Position numbers and translations under genes: made by a program. The notes beneath the pieces are model-generated. The model saw nothing but the letters and a program-made list of their open reading frames with translations. It did no database searches and was not told where the DNA came from. Positions 59,004 through 64,000 of a DNA stretch of 64,000 bases are shown piece by piece. Origin of the DNA: Brienomyrus brachyistius (taxonomy: Eukaryota > Chordata > Actinopteri > Osteoglossiformes > Mormyridae); contig NC_064544.1 of the NCBI RefSeq assembly GCF_023856365.1, forward strand, positions 24,156,399 through 24,220,398, in the 5' to 3' direction. The first letter of the stretch is position 1, and each line of letters opens with the position of its first letter.

Positions 59004-59261
59004 TTCCACATGATGCAGAGTTGCTGTGAAAAGATACAGACAAAGCAGCTGTGATCATGTGAATGGGCTATGTTGAAAGTTCCTTACTTGAAGTGCTCTT
59101 TACGATATTTAAGTAATAAGTTGAAAGCAAAGTTATATTTGTTTTCCTTTTTCCTTTTATCCGAAAAAAATGATTTGATCCGTGACTCAGAAACCATGAT
59201 ACAATCCAAACCGTGAGTTTTGTGATCTGTTGCGCTTAGTAGCTATCAAATGGTAATACAT

Positions 59262-59490
59262 CACAGGTGTCCTGGAGCCTGTCCCAGACAGTGCAGGGCA
59301 TGAGGCTAGGATGCCAGTCCATCAGAGAGCCGCATGCACAATATTGCAATTTAGAGAACCAGTTAACTATAACTGTTTGTCTCTTGTTTACAGGAGGAAG
59401 CCAGAATATTGGGAGAAAACCCATGCAAAATACACAAACTCCAAATGCATGCACAGAGAAAAGCAGAGGTGGGGTTCAAATCCACAAGTA
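59262..59490 (-). mobile_element. Degenerate V-SINE-type copy, reverse orientation
   Basis: Read on the minus strand it has GTGGATTTGAACCCCACC (B-box-like), TGCATTTGGAGTTTGTG, TTTTCTCCCAATATTC and CTGGGACAGGCTCCAGG in V-SINE order. The head and tail are missing or unrecognisable. It lies just outside the right end of the nested cluster. Confidence 0.65.
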
Positions 59491-59731
59491 ACCACACCCT
59501 ATTTTGGCCATAGTATATTAGCTATTTTTATTTATTGAATGTATTTGGGATAGTGGTGTTGATGATTCATTCATGCCTGGATCACATTACCTACTCTCCT
59601 ACGTATTAGAGAGGTTCTACTTCGAACCAGACTGAGGCCAGCTACAAATACAGCCACCAGGATCATTGAGTTCTTACAACATGTGAGAGGCAGGTGCCTT
59701 GGCCTTAAGGCCTCCAGCCTGACATACAGTA

Positions 59732-60110
59732 TAGGGCTTCACAATTCTGAGAAAAATGTGAGACACAATTTTTTTTGCTTAGAATTGAGATCAGGTTTTT
59801 TTTTTATGATTTTCTTCCCTCAAATTTAAATATTTATTGCACTCATTAAACTGCAAAATGAAACACAGCAAAATATGATTGTGTCAAACATATGATTTAT
59901 CCAGGACCAGCATACCAGCTTCTGACAACAAAGGAAACGTTCAGTTGGCCGTTCAATTAGGGTAACCAAAAAAGCCATAACAAAACCAAAGCCAAAGGTT
60001 CTAGTAGCAAAGGTGCCAGTGGGGTACTTTGGTACTTTGGGGTGGGACTTGAAAGGCTTTCTTTGTCAATCAGTTATACAAATAGCCTGCCTCTGACTCA
60101 AAAAACAATT

Positions 60111-60145
<35 letters not shown>

Positions 60146-60765
60146 AATGAAGTGACCCAAGCTTCTACAATCTGGTTGGAAGAACCAGAGATCAAGATAA
60201 CATAAAAATAAAAAAGTACTTTGTATAATAATGTATAATAGTAGGACAGCACGGTATTGGAACATTTCTCAGTATTGCATTGTGATCTTATTATAATAAA
60301 TATTGGGGAATTTATAAAACCAAAAATGAGTTTAACATATTAATATAGTTCAACAATTTTCCATAGTCATTGACAGAATAAAAATGCTTTAGTGAAACCT
60401 TAACTTCCTGCGCTGGTAAAAAACTGATGGTAATATACTATGGCTATTTTACGGGTACAAAATACCCACCTTGCACTGTGATGTCATTCAGCACCAGTAC
60501 CAGATTTTACACCAGTGGAAAACCAATACCTTGAAGTACTGTACTTTCTTGAAGCACCAAAAGGAAGGTACCAGATATGGTGTAAAAGCCCCATTTAAAG
60601 AGAATGCAGAATTATGGGATGCTTGAGACTCTTTAGGGAAAAGTAGGAACACTTGTTTTTATCCAGCTAATGTAATACAATGGAGAAGAACCATTGCAAT
60701 TTAAAAATGAGATCGCATTCAGGTGTGAAACAAGAGCGCATTTTTTTATGATTAATTGTGCAGTC
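59732..60765. mobile_element. Candidate hAT-like non-autonomous element
   Basis: The ends are similar inverted 15-mers: TAGGGCTTCACAATT at 59732 and the complement of AATTGTGCAGTCCTA ending at 60765, with two mismatches. The form TAGGGCTGCAC is typical of one fish hAT group. The interior holds repeated GGTACTTTGG and TACC motifs and a GATA/GACA microsatellite but no transposase. No matching 8-bp target-site duplication is visible. Confidence 0.42.
60111..60145. repeat. GATA/GACA microsatellite
   Basis: Three GATA units pass into six GACA units. The compound resembles simple repeats often seen in vertebrate genomes. Confidence 0.95.
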
Positions 60766-60792
60766 CTACTGTCAAGCTCCAAGGTCACCTGT

Positions 60793-61068
60793 TGTCATGA
60801 CCTGCGCATCCAGCCCTCGTGTGTGCCACGCCCCCTCATCATCCACGTGTGCTTCCCTGATTGTGCCCAGCTGTTTCCTGTTCTTTTCGACTTGTCTTGT
60901 GTATATCAGTCTGCGTCTGAGTCAGTTCCCCAGGTCTGTCATTAATGTTACTTCGTCACTGTCTGCCCTGCCTTCCCTGTACCCTAAACAAAACGCCTGT
61001 ATCCTGCACTCTTGCCTGCTTCGTCCTTATCCGCTACCTGCCTGTCCGTTTACCAAGCGATCGTCACA
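60793..61068 (+). mobile_element. Solo LTR, same family as 46356-46616
   Basis: It runs from TGTCATGACC to GATCGTCACA (TG...CA). The flanks CCTGT (60788-60792) and CCTAT (61069-61073) agree at four of five bases, a decayed target-site duplication. It shares GTGTGTGCCACGCCCCC, ATCCACGTGTGCTTCCCT and CCCAGCTGT with the minus-strand copy. A TATA-like GTGTATATCAG lies near 60899. The 112-codon frame at 60758-61096 crosses it and is not a gene. Confidence 0.78.
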
Positions 61069-64000
61069 CCTATGTATCAATAGCCTGGTACCCTAACATG
61101 GATGGTCCAGCCCTGTCAAGTACCATGGTAACCTTCCTATCCATAGGCTAAGGCCCTGATACAGAGGGTCTAGCCCTTTCAAGCTTCACGATCACCTATG
61201 CAGACACTCCGGTTGCATCTGGGGTTGACATTTTGAATTTTTGAATAGCACGTTGGATTCATTTGCTCTGATTAGCGCCTGACCCCTGCTGAACACATGT
61301 ACTGCTGCAGTTGCCTTCTTCCACATTTACACGCTGATGAACCTTCTCAGAGCATGAGCAGGGACGGTCTTTAGTATGCTGCCTGGATCTTCACTTACCC
61401 AAAGTAGCAGGTTATCTCTGCCTCTTTAATTAACTGTGGGCTTGTGATCCAATTGCTCTCCTATTATGTTTCATTTCCCCTTGTCATGGTATTCTTCTAT
61501 GCAGGACCAGACACTGTTTGATATACTTTTCTCAGCTTAGGAGACAGATGGTTGCCATCATCTCCTAGCTGAAACGCCCCTTATCATTGCTCTAAGGTCA
61601 CATGCATAACCCGCAAATTTGGTGCGAAACTTGTATGGCAGATATCCCATGGGTAACGTTAATCTAATGTTGTGTTAAGATTAGGATTACCATCATTATA
61701 CTTCTGTACTCATTTCTGTCCAGGAATCCTTCAAGCATAAGCAACAACAAAACCTCAAATCAAATATGGCATTCGAATGAAATTAATAACAAGGCATTTG
61801 TAACTTGTTTTGACTTAATAAGTAAGTGTCATAATAGTTCCTGTCAAAATGGCTTCTGTTGCATTCCAATGCTTCCATCTGCACCCCACAATTCATTATG
61901 TCTGAAGACGAATGAAGATGCACAGCGCGCTCCATCAATGTGACTTTTCTATATCACCATAACATATGCCTGTTTGTTTTTTTCTCCAAATGTTTGTTTG
62001 AAACCAGCCTCAGTTCATTACACTTTTTTCCATTCCTTCGTATTGTTTCTGAGTAACTGTCGCAGCCTCTGCGCCACCGCATTTCGTACAGTCTGGGCCT
62101 TCGGCCTGCCTGTTTACGTATCTTCTCGGTTTACACGCTGAGTTAGACTCTGAAACCAGCCGAGCAGGCGTGCAAAACCCATCTAGGTGATTTATGATAT
62201 CTGTACTATGGATATCAACACCCTGGAAACACCAGAATCTGGAACCCTTCGGTGTAAGACTCAGCAATGCCCCCTAAAGGATGATTCCCCCCTGAACTAG
62301 TGGTTATTCTCAGCTATATACATTCCCTAAATAATGTAATTCCATGTATTATTTCTTCGATCTGCGCAAACTGTTCTTACAAGCTATGTCTAAATCCCGC
62401 ATCTACTGACGGGAATTACGCATAAAGGTTGGTAGAATTGGTAATGTGCAGATTTGCATAAGTGAACTCATGTAATTATTCTTTTATGTCTTTATTTTGC
62501 ATTGTTTTATTTACAGGGAAAAGTACATAGCAGTCCCTGCATGTGAATTTATTTCAGAGAGGGAAATAGCTGTACAGGATATGGATGCAGCTATCATGGC
62601 TCACGTATTACCTTTTTAAAAATGGCTTTGGCAAAAACCCAATGCATCAAAGCAGTGAAGTGGAAATGTACCCGCACAGAGAACTCTGATTTACCTGAAG
62701 AGCTGCCTATGTTGTTAATGCCTGCATTCTGACACTGCAAATACTTAATTTGTTTCCTGACTTTTTTTTGCCCATAATTAATATGTGAAACATACAGGGG
62801 GAGGTTTGAATTCACTTATGTGGAGATGCAGATATTTACGTTCAGCTGTATCTCCATTTAATGAGGATTAAAATGGCAGGAGAGGAGCAGGGAAGCCAGT
62901 GGCAACTGGGAATTCATGCTCTGCTCTCACTTGAACGCTACTCGATTAGCTTCTATAGATACACACCCTGTTTCTAATGAACGTAATGTTTCCGCTATTC
63001 ACCTGGGCTCTCCCATTTGAGAATCACAAAAAAGTAATAGTAATTTAAAAAATATGAATCGGAGTCTGTTTACCGCCTCTGAATAATTACATTAACAATG
63101 TGAGTCTTGCTGTGTGACAGTAGGAGGGATTCTCAGCAGTTTTTATGTTAGGCTTGGATAGTTTTTATAATTAAGTTTTTTCAGCTTTCTTCTTCCCAGA
63201 CCATGAACAGTTTAAAAATAGAGTCCCCCCCACCATAAAAGACGGAATCTAAAATTGGTTGTCTCGCATTATGTTCTTTTGCGTGTCGGTATTAAAACTA
63301 ATTTAATGCTAGCTCCGTTTTGTAATTCTTACATGCAGCCACGGTCGTCAGCTTATGTTACACAGGCATCTACGTTCCTTCGTAAAATATATGCTGCATT
63401 AACACCTTCGCTAATCAATTATTTCTGTACCGATATATATTTTTGCTTTGGTCTAGACTATGTCTAGACAAAAGAAGACACTTCATCTATACATAATCTA
63501 AAACCTTCAGCTATTTAGGACAAAAAGATCACCACCAACACATCTTCGTCTCAGAAATGCGCTCTGTGGATTAACAGAGAAAGGCTGCTCCCGTTTCGTC
63601 TTCTCAGCAGGTTACGGCAGATCGCTGCGGGCTGGAGGCCGCATAGAAAGGCACTGTCACCAGCCTGCTAGTATTTTTAGCGCAAAGGAGTATCACCAGA
63701 CCGCGGAGTTTGGGTCTCCTCGGAGGTCACTGCACGGGGTCATCTTCTGAACAGTGGTCAGCGGCCCAAAGATGTTGCCTACATGCAGAATGGCTTGTTA
63801 TAAATGCAAGCGATACAAATTGATCAGACAGCCATTTTCATACATGCTGAAATGGCACACTTACATCTCTACTGCAGGTTCAAAGACAGTGTCTGCATTT
63901 TAAATAGATTTTTATGCAACGATTCTGAGGAGGATTATGGGAAATATTCCAGAGTCTGTCCCCTTTTCTGACTTCCCTGAGACTTTTGCATATTTGGATT
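61069..64000. other. No gene seen; unique AT-rich sequence
   Basis: About 2.9 kb without a recognisable gene or mobile element. At 61100-61195 two similar segments (GGTCCAGCCCTGTCAAG and GGTCTAGCCCTTTCAAG) lie 63 bp apart, an old tandem duplication. The interval 62440-63120 is AT-rich with many TAAT-type motifs and few repeats, as in conserved non-coding DNA, but this cannot be tested here. Confidence 0.5.

Larger units (their letters stand above)
58131..59236. mobile_element. Possible hAT-like outer element enclosing nested insertions
   Basis: The left end GACGTGCGACAGATTATAG and the complement of the right end (AAGCGCAACAGATCACAAA) are similar but imperfect. The right end with CCGTGAGTTTTGTGATCTG resembles termini of fish hAT-type repeats remembered from other genomes. 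No transposase is present. The call is weak and depends on the resemblance of the ends. Confidence 0.3.

Noticed and set aside
62500..62525. Splice acceptor-like sequence (TTTTATTTACAGG)
   Set aside because: The sequence after it has no supported open frame, and such sites occur often by chance.

Overview
This window looks like nuclear DNA from a bony fish. It holds no gene that I can support. No open reading frame looks like a host protein exon: the longest ones lie in tandem repeats, microsatellites, GC-rich patches or the antisense strand of SINEs. The only recognisable protein-coding remains belong to transposable elements. The fish assignment rests on the repeats: several V-SINE-type copies (tRNA-like head, central block resembling zebrafish DANA/HE1, ATGG tail), two Tc1-like relics, a CR1-like LINE 3' end, solo LTRs, short TA-flanked inverted-repeat elements and many microsatellites. 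I cannot name the species or the locus. An intron or intergenic desert would fit.

Layout. 1-9 kb is mostly unique sequence with a 39-bp repeat (643-867), a 78-bp repeat (2794-3240) and two poly-G tracts (7132-7272). 9-14 kb has SINE relics, a 27-bp repeat and a pogo/Tigger-like element with 22-bp terminal repeats (9780-10046). 14-20 kb is almost featureless and ends in a 14-bp repeat open in all six frames (19979-20330). 21-23 kb has an 88-bp inverted-repeat element, SINE sequence and an intact V-SINE with a perfect 13-bp target-site duplication (22217-22561). 23.3-27.3 kb is one 4-kb minisatellite of about 138 units of 29 bp with higher-order structure. 27-34 kb is largely unique. 34.5-35.8 kb is a SINE cluster that includes a copy with a perfect 12-bp duplication (34957-35282). 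36-45 kb is mostly unique. 45.3-46.1 kb has a CpG-dense patch followed by a degenerate 29-30 bp repeat and a solo LTR.

49-53 kb is a mobile-element graveyard: a Tc1-like relic (49015-49720) holding a shorter inverted-repeat element, then a longer Tc1-like relic (50477-52217) broken by a solo LTR with an exact 5-bp duplication and by foreign sequence containing a 76-bp copy of 43784-43859, then a CR1-like LINE end. 55.0-57.1 kb is an unclassified block, probably an old insertion. 58.1-61.1 kb is another nest: a V-SINE inside an inverted-repeat element, a possible hAT-like element and a second solo LTR. 61-64 kb is unique and AT-rich.

Nothing here works as a gene system. The interest lies in tandem-repeat structure, insertion chronology and two short dispersed duplications. 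All family assignments come from reading the sequence; no database search was possible.
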